Positions 38,295-50,006 of a stretch of DNA of 64,000 nt are shown piece after piece. The stretch comes from Rotaria macrura (taxonomy: Eukaryota > Rotifera > Eurotatoria > Philodinida > Philodinidae): the NCBI GenBank assembly GCA_900239685.1, contig OENT01000024.1, positions 129,492-193,491 on the forward strand, given 5' to 3'. The notes under the pieces are model-generated. The model did not search any database. It was not told the DNA's origin and saw only the letters and a list, made by a program, of their open reading frames with translations. The position numbers and the translations under genes were made by a program. How positions within the stretch are numbered: the first letter of the stretch is position 1; each line of letters opens with the position of its first letter.

Positions 38295-39035
38295 ATGGCT
38301 TCAGCTACACATACTAACAAACCTCATGCACTAATTGCTTTAATTACTGGTGGTACCAAAGGAATAGGCTTCGAAGTGGCACGCCAATTAGCTGAACGTG
38401 GTGTAGAAGTGCTAATTGGTTCTCGTGATGAAATCAAAGGCGAAAATGCTGCTGAGCAACTTGCATCGGAAAATCTTCCCGTAACGTACATACTAATTGA
38501 TGTAGCTAAACAGGCAACAATCGATTTGGCAGTTACAGAAATTGAAAATGCATATGGTCGTCTAGATATTCTTATTAACAATAGCAGTCTTTATTTAACC
38601 GAACCACGTCCAAGTCAATTGACATTAGATATGCTGCGACAATATTTTGAAGTAAATTTTTTTGGTGCATTTTCTGTAACACAAGCATTCTTACCGTTAC
38701 TTCGACAATCATCATCGGGGCGTATTGTAAACGTTTCAAGTGATCTCGGCTCGTTCAATATTCATGAAAAACGTAAAGAAACACAACTTCATTGTGCATA
38801 CAGTACATCGAAAGCTGCACTCAATATGTTAACACTTCAATTGGCTAGAGATTTAAAAGAAACACGAATTAAAGTCAATGCATGTGTGCCTGGATTAAAG
38901 CCTAATGAAACACTAAGTCATCACGGTCATTCAGCTGAAGTTGCTACTAAATCAATTGTTTTCTTGGCAACATTATCTGATAACGGACCAACAGGAAAAT
39001 TCTTCGGATCAGATGGTGAAGAAGACAAATGGTAG
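38295..39035 (+). CDS. Short-chain dehydrogenase/reductase, intronless
   Basis: A classical SDR oxidoreductase of 246 residues. The cofactor-binding motif TGGTKGIG lies at residues 18-25. The adenine-ring region has LIDVA (67-71). The usual NNAG is replaced by NNSS (95-98). The catalytic tetrad is complete: Asn121, Ser149, Tyr169 and Lys173 (YSTSK). SR at 43-44 after the second strand favours NADPH over NADH. No membrane segment or targeting signal was seen. A single exon is unusual here, where nearly all genes are split by introns. Sequence style (carbonyl-reductase-like with VPGLKPN after the active site) recalls bacterial, plant and fungal SDRs, so acquisition by transfer is possible but unproven. 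The substrate cannot be told. Confidence 0.88.
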   Translation: MASATHTNKPHALIALITGGTKGIGFEVARQLAERGVEVLIGSRDEIKGENAAEQLASENLPVTYILIDVAKQATIDLAVTEIENAYGRLDILINNSSLYLTEPRPSQLTLDMLRQYFEVNFFGAFSVTQAFLPLLRQSSSGRIVNVSSDLGSFNIHEKRKETQLHCAYSTSKAALNMLTLQLARDLKETRIKVNACVPGLKPNETLSHHGHSAEVATKSIVFLATLSDNGPTGKFFGSDGEEDKW

Positions 39036-41373
39036 ACAAGAACATTTTGAATTTGTGTCATGTTCTAGTTGATTTATTCAATATTCTAGTCAGTAGTCAT
39101 TATCATGTACTAGTACAATAGTCATGACTCTTTCAGGTCAAATATATTTAGTTTTTGTATTAGTGTTGTTAAAATATGATGAGAAAATCCATAAAATTTG
39201 AACTTGATGTTTTTTTTATTGTGCTTTCATCATACTTTGAACGACAATAAATATTTAAATCTATACGAGAAAGAAAGAGTAGGAATCGATGACATTGGGC
39301 TATCACTCGATCGTATGATAATATTTTTATCAAGATATTATTTTCTCTCTTTTAGGTCATTGAAGTTGTATAAATAAAATTCATAGAACATTCGACAGTG
39401 TTGTGTATTTGATGGGGGAATTGATTATGTTTATAATTAAATATTTCGCAAGTTTGTTAATTGACTGTCATTATCAAACGACAGTTAAATGATGGGCAAG
39501 AGAGAGAAAATGAAAACATATTTCATCCTTCGTGCTTGAAGAGTAATGGTTTTCTTCTAGTTAATTACGTTTCTTTTTTCCTATAGAATTCTTATATCAT
39601 CTCCTATTCTAAACAGCAGATTAACTAAGTATTAAACTACTCTTTTCTATGTTGGATTACTCTGTCAAGTTGGTATTTTATTACAATTATATTCAACTAC
39701 TGAAGACTGAAACAAGAATATTGTAAAAATTCAAAGCATCCATCATATTATTTTTTCAATAAATCATCTAGATTTAAAATTTCCAGTGAATAAACTAATT
39801 GATTATTATCAACAATAAGAATTAATCTAGTGCAGAATTCTAAGTTTATTTGATACTTAGCGATGAAATTTCACAAGATATAAGACCAAAGAACATTACA
39901 AGCATTAATACATCATTTAACATGTTCATATCTAGTAATCTTCCGACACATGATGATGTCGTTAATGTTTACTGGTTTCTTGTTGTCATTTGATACTTCG
40001 AAGAATAAAATCGTCATTCGTTGTATGTTGCTTGTCACAAGGTGTGATTGTTCTATTTTTAATACAAACAAGAAGTTTATCAAGCAAATTACCTTTTTTC
40101 TATTTAGCCTTTGTATTCATCATATACTGTTCAGTTGATTATCTTTTACGCTTCACTTGAAAGAAGATCTCTAAGTATTCGGAACTCATTTCCGGGACTT
40201 ACGCTTTGTTAGAACAATCTTGAAACCTTGAAAAGGAAAAAGAAAGTCTATAGATAATACTTATTATTCTCAACTTTCTTTTTAGCACGCAACCAAGAAC
40301 TTAGTTCAAGAGCAATCGAAAAATTCTCACCGTCTAAACAGCAGCACATTTTCATCAGTCAACTACAAAGAATATTGAAATTATTCTGTTGTCTCCCTCA
40401 CATATATATACATATATTAAAAAGATGATGATAGACAATTGTAGATAGTGTTATGAATAATACTTCAATATCATTTAAAGTAATTGAAAAATTAAAGTTG
40501 CCAATAGATTCATTTAATCAAATATTTGATGTCAAGGTCAATGATGTTGCCCCGTTTAAGTAATTAAGTAGAAATAACAGTTCAAACAAATCTTTATCGT
40601 AAGATTAATATTTCTAATTCTTTATTTACAACATGTTACATTTAGTTGGAAAAGATTGACAGTGTCTCTGATGTTTTTAACTACTTTATTGAGTTTATAT
40701 GAACGGTAGGATTATTTTCATCGTTGAAAATTGGCACAGAACTCTCATCAAGATTATAACTATATTCGAATGCTGTACATTGCATGAATGGAATTGCTTT
40801 GATAGCTGTCATCAAAACTCAGCAATGCTTGCATGTTCAGACACTTCACACAGATATTATTATGCATGCTTGTTGCCCTCGTAATTTTAAAACAAAGATG
40901 GAATTAAGAAAAGGGTACAGAAAGACCTAAACGAGATGTTAATAGACCTATTCATTGAATAATACTAGTATTAAATGTAAAATCATCATGAGGGACATTG
41001 ACAGTCGAATGAAAATTTTTTTTAATGAACCTATTTAAGTTTATTTTCGAATTTTATTCACGTTGTAAATATATCCTATGCAGCATCGATGTAGACATAT
41101 GAACTTTTCAATATGGAAATTAATCTATACTATTTGCGTTTTCTTTTTTATTGTCATTCTTTAATTTTGCATTTCCTTCTTCCTCTCTATTTTGATTGCA
41201 ACTCATGCCTGCATCCCGTTCTAGAAAACAAGAACAGATGGGTCTTCTGGGAGATTAATTTGTCGGAAAGTATGTATATATGTAAAGCGAACTTCTTGTG
41301 TTTTTCTCTTGTCATTCTGTAAACTGAGCAAAAAATCGATGGAATTACTCTTTTTTCATCACACAGTCCTACA
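39036..41373. other. Intergenic, no gene seen
   Basis: AT-rich sequence following the SDR gene. Short frames at 39950-40138, 40699-40884 and 41113-41322 (+) have no family signature. Splicing the last one to the downstream frame (donor near 41269, acceptor before 41367) gives an immediate stop, so it was not joined. Confidence 0.5.
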
Positions 41374-41793
41374 ATGATTGCATCTGTAAATATCGAGGTT
41401 TATATCGTCCTATTGTTACTTTCCATGTCATTAATATCCATTATTATTCTTACTATTCTTCGAATTCGTTTATCAGAAGCAAATAGTAAACTTAGTAAAG
41501 AATCCATAGCTTTACTCATTAATTCCAATAAAATGATTGAAATGATGGTACCAATAAATGAACAACGACAACAAACCATTGGTCAATATTCGATGTGCAT
41601 ACGAACAGAAACATTTCATCCCTGTGCTGAAACGAATAATGATTTTTATGAATCTATGCTATCTGCCAATGATACTCCATATTATCCAGTACGTGAAACC
41701 AATTTTCAAATGTGTCCTCAATCTAAAAACCAGATGATTAAAGATTCAAAAGAAGGAAACTATTCTAATAAACATGAAATCAATTTTATTTAA
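41374..41793 (+). CDS. Putative small single-pass membrane protein, unknown
   Basis: A 139-codon frame starting with ATG. Residues 8-31 form a strong hydrophobic segment (YIVLLLLSMSLISIIILTIL) preceded by few charges and followed by RIRL, so an outside-N, inside-C single-pass protein is likely. The rest is hydrophilic, with three cysteines and no recognised domain. The frame is longer and less biased than chance frames nearby, but there is no homology evidence. A canonical acceptor (CACACAG) lies just upstream, so the ATG could also lie within a later exon of a larger gene. Confidence 0.4.
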   Translation: MIASVNIEVYIVLLLLSMSLISIIILTILRIRLSEANSKLSKESIALLINSNKMIEMMVPINEQRQQTIGQYSMCIRTETFHPCAETNNDFYESMLSANDTPYYPVRETNFQMCPQSKNQMIKDSKEGNYSNKHEINFI

Positions 41794-43404
41794 TTTTACT
41801 TGTTTGATGATGATTTAAAATACATTAATCGAGATCTATCAACGCATGGCATACTTTTGTTGATAAAAACACTTCAATATATTAATGTCAAAACTTGAAA
41901 TAATTAGTTCTATCGATGACAATTAAGAGTAGAAAAATAAATAGATTTTTATGATTTATGAAGCTTTCACTCACAGTATACAGTTAATTTTATTCTTTTT
42001 TTGTTTGGCATATTACACAAGTAAGGACAAGATAATTGAAAACAAGTAAAGTAGTTTGACATGAGTTTTTGCCATGAAGGAAATCAAATTTTTCAACGTT
42101 TTATTATAAAAATGATAATAGATACATTTCTTGTGTTAGAAATTCATACGGAAAAAACTAATGTAACCTATCATAGTATGAATCAAAGAACAAAATATTT
42201 GTTATTCTGACAACAATTTTCTCGTCAAATCAAGTGATGTATACATGTGAATCGTAAAAGACATAGATTTACATGTACGACGATAACAAAGTTTCACTTA
42301 ATTTTTCTTCAACGGATTCAAACTCATGTCAAGAAAATTTATCTTTATTAATACTCATCAAATTAAACCGATGCAAACACTTTTTGTAGCATTACGAATG
42401 TGTCATTTAGTGTGTTGACAATTACGGATCCAACAAATTATTGATGAATTTGATAAGATGTGCTCAAAAATTTTCTTTTTAAGTCGATATAATATTTACA
42501 ATGACGGAATATGTCTTTGACTTTGACGAGTTTTACAAATGTAAATCATTATGGTAATATTTTTGTCAATAAGATTTAGCGATATCTTATTAAAATAATG
42601 CTATTAAATCTGCTACCGATATTGTAGATGGGAAGAAATCCTATTAATGATTCAATGAACGTATCTATGAATTTTATGAAAAGAACAAAAGGATCTAGAA
42701 AACAAAATCGTTGAGCCATGTCAAGGACATATTTCTTAACAATCATTTTCATATGGAATTAACTCAACATAAATATCTGATCAATTAATTGAATTTTTTT
42801 TTTCTATATTTTTCAACGATGTTTCTTTTTCAAGTGTTAATTCAAATAATGTGAATTTGTTGATTTTTCATATAGATCAAATTATTTGAATCTAAAAAAA
42901 CACTTCAAGTATTAATAATTAATTCTTTTCATTTCGTACGCATGCAAACCATACGAACAGAGAGAATTAATATTAACTAATTACTTTAAGCATAATTGAA
43001 ACCAATTAAATCCACTATCTTGCACATAGAATTTTTTTCTTAATATCTCTAGTCGATATGATATTGAAATTAAGGATGAAATTCACCGTACGAAAAATCT
43101 CTCCATCCGTCATATTTATTTGAAAAATCAACGGATGAAATAAATATACTAACGATCATATCATCTCCAGTCAATGATGAATAATTAGAATAAGTAAGGT
43201 CAAAATATTTATTCAGATACGAATGCCAAACCAATTGAAACTTCTTCTCATTCAATCATCATAGTGAGAATTAAATTTGAAAAAGAAATCAATGTTTATT
43301 TCAATGTTTATATCGATGCACAACATCATAAAAGTTTTTAGTTTATTGCTAGAAAATAACAATGTAATTTTTTCATATATCCATACTGAAAAGTTCATCA
43401 TTCA
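41794..43404. other. Intergenic
   Basis: AT-rich sequence between the putative membrane protein (+) and the stop codon of the annexin fusion gene (-). The frame at 43070-43255 (-) lies just downstream of that gene and shows no annexin or other signature. No repeats or elements stood out. Confidence 0.5.
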
Positions 43405-46400
43405 TCAACTACGTTTTGATGAATCTTTAATTAGTTCTAAAAGTAATTTTTTATAATCTCCACTTGTTTCTGAACTAATATCTCGTTCCAATTCTCGACC
43501 GAATAGACGACTAAATGCTTCTTTAATTTGAACAAGATCAATTTCCGAACGTGTTATGATTATTCGATTTAATGTCGATTCTTTCGTACCGAGTCCCTAT
43601 TATGAATAATTAGAGAATATATTACTTATTCATTCAATTCTTTCTTACCTTCATGCATTTACGTAATTGTTCAGCAAAAAACTGTGGACGATTTTGTACA
43701 CATCGAGCAATAGCCAGAAGACCTTTTTGAAGATCTCCACTTGTTTCACTTTTCAATGTTTCCTCTAGAATTTTAAAATGATTAGAAAAATGATTGAGTC
43801 AATTATTAACATTTATTTTCTTACCAACTGGTTTGCCCGTTAATTTAGAAAATTCTTCGAAAATCTTTCTCAATTGTGGATCACTTCGATCACAAAATAG
43901 AACATTGAACTGTGATTCATCAGTTCCAAATTTTGCTTGACCCGCATCAAGTAACGATTGTGCATCTTGTTTAGCTTGTTCAACATTAACTTCGGTTGTT
44001 TCCGGTCGTTGTCCTTGCATAAGTGAAACAAGTAAACGACGAAAATCACCACTGGTATCGGATTTAACATCTTTTTCCAATGGTTTCGAATACACTAAAA
44101 TAAAAAGTATCAATGAAAAAAACTGAAGTATGAAAAAGAAAAGTCATCGAAAGTACTTTGCTGATATTTTTGATTGATTGCTTTTAATCGTTCATTGCTA
44201 CGACTTGCTAATATTTCAATTAATACTTCTTCATCTGTACCTAGACCTTTAACAGCTTGTTTTAATTCATAACAATCAAGTTCAACAGGATCCATCATTA
44301 AACGTTCCAGTAATTTCGAGAAATTGCCTGATGTTTCAGATTTAAGATCGGCTACCAAATCCTATTCGATGCATATATTGATTATTCAATTAGAATACCC
44401 AAACAAAAAAATAACATAATTAAACGCTATAAAATGACACTTACACGACCCAATTTATTTTTAAATGCATCTTTAATTTGTAATCGTTGAGCAGTATCTC
44501 TATTACCTAATACGTCAATGATTGTTTTTTCATCTGTACCTAAACCTTTCATCGCTTTTCGTAAAGCATCGGCATCTTGATTAGCATCGAAATTAGGTGC
44601 TGGTTTCATTGTTCCTTGTTGCTATGAAAGGATATTCAATGATTGTTAAGATTGAAAATTAAAATAGAATATTTACAATTAATTCTTCATTATACACATC
44701 TGGTTGTTTGTAGCCTGGCAAATCTAGGATTTCATATTTTTCTGGAAACATAAAAATGTAGAATTTATTCAGTTATCTACAAAGCATCGCTAGAGGGTGA
44801 ATTTACCATTGAAAGCTATATGAGTTCGTTTATTTGGATCTTTTAATAATTCAAGGAGGATTTTTTTATAATCACCACTTGTATCACCCTGAAATATTTG
44901 AATAGAAAGTAAATGGATAGTCGATAGATACCAATGTTAAACAACATACTGCAATGCTCTTTTCTAGTGAACTTTTTCCAATGTTTTCATATTCTTGTTT
45001 TATTTGAATCATATCAACTTCACAACGTGATATAACTATACGATTTAATTCATCTTCGTCAGTGCCAGCACCCTAAGATATCAGAGTACATTTATTTTTC
45101 TTATAAAATACTACGAATGATAGTGTAATCAAAAACATTTTCGCTCTTATCTAGCTTTTTGTTCATGCATTTTCATTCCTCAAAAATTTGTTTCCGTTGA
45201 TCAAATTCATCGATATCACTCATAGTTCTCTAATATTATCGTTGTGATAATTTAGCATGCAATAGATAAGCCGACTGACTGTAAAAAATGCAGCTGGCCA
45301 ACCTATTCCTATTCACTAACTTAGCCACCATGGCAAATTCTTCTTCTTCTTTCGCTCGACATATAAGTCACATTCAAATCAGTCGCTTGTTCTCAGTACA
45401 TGAATATCGCTTTCCGTGGAAAAAACTGTTGTCAAGTTTGTCAGAACGTGATAGGGAAACATATGAAATCCTTTTTCCAAAATTCGGTAGCAATCGAGAG
45501 ATATAAGATATGCGAAAAAGACTAATTAACAACTGATCGTTTCCTTATATGGTAATGCATGATTCAACTTTTAAAGTAATCATTAATATTGTACGTATTG
45601 TATGCATATATACTTTTATTATCGACTTGTGCGACTTATTCTAATCCCTCGATCAGTCTGGAGCATTGATTAAAATCTGAGCATGGCTAATAGATACATG
45701 AGATGTGAAAACGATAATGAACAATTGAATTTGCCCGTATATAACAATTCTTGATTGAACTTCATTATTTCCTGCTTGTCATCTAAGTCATTATGGTTGT
45801 ACGTGATTGAAATTCATTATGATTTCTTCTATGCGTGTGTAAGATTTTGAAAGAACAGATGCCATACAGAGTCATGTTCTAAACTCTTTCAGGCTCGTGC
45901 AGTCAGCCGACTTCTCTAATTGATCTTATGATGGGTGAAAATCTAGTTTTTCGTTTTGAAAACTATAACATAAGTTCATACTATGAAGCAAAAAGTATTA
46001 CATGCCAATAATCTTCCTTATTGCTTTACCTTTAATTCGTTCTATAATAGTACGAGCTAAAAATTATTCTTTGCCATGACAAAATGAGTGAAATAGAATA
46101 AATAATTGAACATACTTTCAAGGCTTTCTTGAGTTGATAAGCAAAATAGCCTGGTCGATTACGCATAACTCTAACTAAAATAAATTCAAAACTTAGCGAT
46201 AATTTCCCTATAGAATTCAATAATATTGAAAATATACTTCACAACTATACAAACCAATTCATAAGCTCGACATCATATGTCCGAGTTTCTTTTCTTTCGT
46301 AAATATCGAAAAGAAAGCTGTTAGCGCAATCCCTTACGGGATTAAAAATTGTGAAACACGATGTAATTGTTTTTATCAGTCACAGAAATCTTGCTTTCTT

Positions 46401-49400
46401 TCATGTACCCTGCTAGCCAATTACCCATGATTTCTCACTGACCTACTAGATCTGGAATAAAGAAGGAGCTAATTTACTCTCATCAGAAATTAGTGACATA
46501 TATTCAGTAATCCTGTACCATAGATCGATGACGTTCCGTGACGCCATTGGGGGCCGTCTATCACTTGTGCGACGGTCTTCAATCCTCTCGGTAACGGTCT
46601 GTGATGGGTAAATCGCCTGTCGGTAACGGTCTGTGGGAGGGGGGAGGGGGGAGGGTCCAAATTTCTACCCTAAACACTTCAACACTCCTTTCAGGTCGTG
46701 TTTCACAAAACTTAAAAATTATTAAGAATATCACATAAAACTTAATTATTTCCGAATATCTCTAAAAAAGTACAAGTCCTAGATTTATTTGCTCAATCTT
46801 AAACCAATTTATTCATGAATGTAAAGTTGGCCTCTTGGTAAAAGTTATTTTTAAACTTCTAAGCGCAACTTTTTACTAAAGACTCATGCTCAAGAAAGAA
46901 ATATTGTATTTTGAATCGAAACAATGTTAAGACCTCAAGTAAACAGAACAAACTTTTCTTGTCAAAGCATGATGGGAAGCTAAGTTTGAAGTTGAACTTG
47001 TGGATATGATATAGTTAATTGAAAATTATATTCGTTACCATCATAGGTACAAACATAAACTATAAAATCTCTTCTGATAATACAAAAATATTGATCTTTA
47101 GCATCTGTAGTGTCAGCTCGAGAACGATTCATTAAGTGAAAAATTTCGAATGCTACTTGAATGTATTCATTGATCTATTATCTACATGATACATAAAAAT
47201 CTTCTCGTTTCTGATATAAAAATATTTCAAACATCAATAAAACTGATTACGTACCGATTGCTAATAAACTTTTACATATGTCTCCACTTGTTTCTGATTT
47301 AATAGCTGCTTCAATGTCCTTTTTACTAAATTGTCGGTAAGCTTCAAAAACAGCCTTCAAGTGTGCATCACTAATAAAATGAGAATAGAATAGAGAAAGA
47401 AAATTATTTAGAAGACAACAATGAACCTTCGATTTGTGAGAATTTGGACAAATTTCGATTCATCTGTTCCCCATTTCTTTTCGCCAGCTTCATACAAAGT
47501 TTTTGCATCATTCTCGGCTTCATCTTCATTAACTTGATTGGTTTCCGACCGCTTTCCTTGTACTAGTATAATTAATATTTTTTTCAAATAGCCACTGGTA
47601 TCTCCAGCAATATCCTTCTCAAGTGTATGATTGAATACTATTGAAAAAGAAAATAAACAAAACATTTTCATTACTTGATCAAATGTTTTTACATTGCTGA
47701 TAGAGTTCATTGATTGCTCGTATACGTTTATTTGAACGACTTGCTAAAATCTCAATCAATGCTTCTTCATCTGTACCAGCTCCTCGTATTGCTCGTCGTA
47801 ATTCATGGCAATCATATTCAACAGCCGAATATAAGAGATTCTTTAATACTTTACCGAAATTTCCTGACGTATCACCTTTTATGTCACTAATTAAATCCTA
47901 AATATGAATTTACAGAATATTTAAATGAATGGTCGATGACGTTCGAATCTTACTCGACCAAACAGTGTTTTATATTTATCACGAATTTTTATGCGTTGAT
48001 CATTACTACGATTACCAAGTATATGAATAAGCATACTTTCATCTGTTCCGAGACCTTTCATTGCTTTGCGAAGATTTTGACAATCTAAATTGATGAGAGA
48101 AAAAAATGAGGTAATTTGATCTTCTATTTTTATTCACTATTGTCTTTTCACCTTGTTCAACGTTAAAATCAGAAAATGGTACCAATGTACCTTGTTGCTA
48201 TAGAAATGAAAAATAGCGTATTTCAGACAATCAAAATTGAAAGATATTCGAAATAAGTTACCACTGTTTCTTCTGTATAAATGCGTGGTGTACGTTCTTC
48301 ATCTTTTTCTATAACATGCTTAGGCGATTCGCGACGAACAGGTGGTGGTGACGCTGGCGGTGATGCTGGAGGTGATACTGGAGGTGACTCTGGTGGTGTT
48401 CGAATACGTTTTGGTGGTCGGAGTTTTGATGGTGGAAGAGGTGCACGACCTCCATTTGGTTGTTTCTTGTGGGTTTTTTTGAATGTAGTTACGATTTGAT
48501 AATTGTCATCTTCTTCAATAACACGAGCGTCTTCAATCTATGAACGATAACAAAAACGAAGTCACTTATTAATCAGAAAAAAAAATTTATATTAAATACG
48601 CGTCCAAATTTCTTCCAACCAAATAGTTCACATAATCCTTGTTCATCTTGAACATAGTTGTAAATATTTAAAAATATATGTTCAAGAGTTTCCTTCCAGT
48701 TTCCATTGCCTGGACTAAATGGTTTTGGTTTTCGATCCCAGAAATCTTCTTTTACATTAGTAACATCTTCGATACGAGGTGGTTGAGGTGGAGCTATTGG
48801 TACCTTGTTTGATTGGCGTAAGCGCTAAAATTATAATTATAATTGCGAAAAAGAAAACTTCATTTTTATACAAAGTTTACTTCAAGCATCTGCTCCGTCA
48901 TATATCCAAAGTTGGGATTTCTATTTGGATCAGCCATGTGAATTAAACCATCGGTCAAATTGCTTCCCGGTGTACCCCATATGTTAATTTGTGTACCAGC
49001 ATAATTAATAGGTGAAATCGGACCTTCTACACTACCTTGAACATTAAAGCCATCATCCCATGCTGTTCGTCCAAGATCATTATTCGGCTGATTAGCCGAA
49101 TTGGATCGACGATGATCATTAGGTGTACGTGGCTTTTTTTTTCTACGCAACGGTGGAGATTGTTCCTACATACCACATACATATATAGATATAGATATAC
49201 GTATTAATGAATTATTAGTCTATCAAGAAAATGCGTACTGGACTTCTATGAACTACAATGGCTGGTTGTTGATCTTCAATATATTCATCTGGATATTCAG
49301 GATAACTTTCAGAATACATGTCATTAACATCAAGATATTTTGTTGTGACAAGACTTTCACGTAGACCATCACTGAAACAATGAACAACAGGTGTATTCAT

Positions 49401-49752
49401 TAGAATGTAATAAGGTGTATATACGTTGTAACAGCAATAGCTTTTACAGTACGCCGTCCTGGCCCAAGACGAAATGCTCCACGATAGAGATACGTTGAAA
49501 CAACACCAGTTATAAACACTTGAAACGGATCTGGTTTTGTACCATCCACAGTAAAGTAAATTTTGACATTTGGAATATCTAATCATTCAAAAACAAAACA
49601 CAAATCAATGGTTGCTATAAAACCAACGTGTCTCTCAACGAACCTGATCGAATTTCAACAAAAGTTTGTGTATCAATTTTATTTTTTGATGAAGGTATTG
49701 TCGACGATAACGGATTGATTACCGGTGATGGCAATAAGCCTGCTTTTAACAT
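43405..49752 (-). CDS. Fusion: chitobiase-C-like (DZANK1-type) N-terminus plus double annexin core
   Basis: Twenty exons with canonical sites join without a frame break into 1,059 residues. Residues about 25-100 form a chitobiase/hexosaminidase C-terminal-like beta-sandwich ([25 protein letters not shown]), resembling the N-terminus of DZANK1; the zinc ribbons and ankyrin repeats of DZANK1 are absent. A second conserved-looking block is at about 228-330 ([31 protein letters not shown]). A proline-rich linker follows ([13 protein letters not shown]). Annexin core 1 is at about 395-718 and core 2 at 741-1059, each with four repeats and type II calcium sites (KGLGTDE, RGAGTDE, GAGTDED). The cores are joined by a short linker, and both are preceded by QQGT(L/M). 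Expected behaviour is calcium-dependent binding to acidic membranes. No signal peptide, so cytosolic. Octad annexins are known from vertebrate A6, but I know none with this N-terminus. Confidence 0.85.
46342..46720. mobile_element. GC-rich insertion with short inverted repeats inside an annexin intron
   Basis: Lies in the 1.08-kb intron 46175-47254. The left boundary carries TTGTGAAACACGA (46349-46361) and the right carries its reverse complement TCGTGTTTCACAA (46696-46708). In between, the sequence is strikingly GC-rich for this window and contains a direct repeat, CGGTAACGGTCTGTG, twice (near 46590 and 46621) plus a GGGAGGGGGGAGGG tract. A non-autonomous element is likely; a target duplication was not resolved. 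Confidence 0.5.
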
Positions 49753-50006
49753 TTTGATAGATTTCGATTAACTACGATCATCGTCCTTGTGGTAACAAAA
49801 CATATCTGTTATAAAAAAAATAGAAGAGAAAAAAATCTCGTTGCTAAGCATTTGAAGTCAAATAGATGACGCTCATTTAACAGTATCAACAAGAAGAAAA
49901 GAGGATAGTCGTCATAGGAATACGTTTCTAATGGTTCAATTCTCTGTTTTTTTTCTCATTCACTTCTCTAGTTCATACTTAAAGCTTTACACTTAAAAAG
50001 AGCATC
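49753..50006. promoter_or_regulatory. Bidirectional intergenic promoter region
   Basis: Only 254 bp separate the start codon of the annexin fusion gene (-, 49752) from that of the SPICE1-like gene (+, 50007). Both transcription start sites must therefore lie here or inside the neighbouring gene. The segment contains long T-rich and A-rich stretches; no clear TATA box or X-box was identified. Confidence 0.55.

Noticed and set aside
43405..45072. Reading this as a separate single-core annexin gene
   Set aside because: Upstream exons join in phase through the [11 protein letters not shown] linker to the fourth repeat of core 1, and there is no promoter-like gap or in-frame alternative start with family-like N-terminus.
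45288..45506. 72-codon plus-strand frame in an annexin intron
   Set aside because: Antisense within an intron whose borders close in phase; no signature and no supporting signals.
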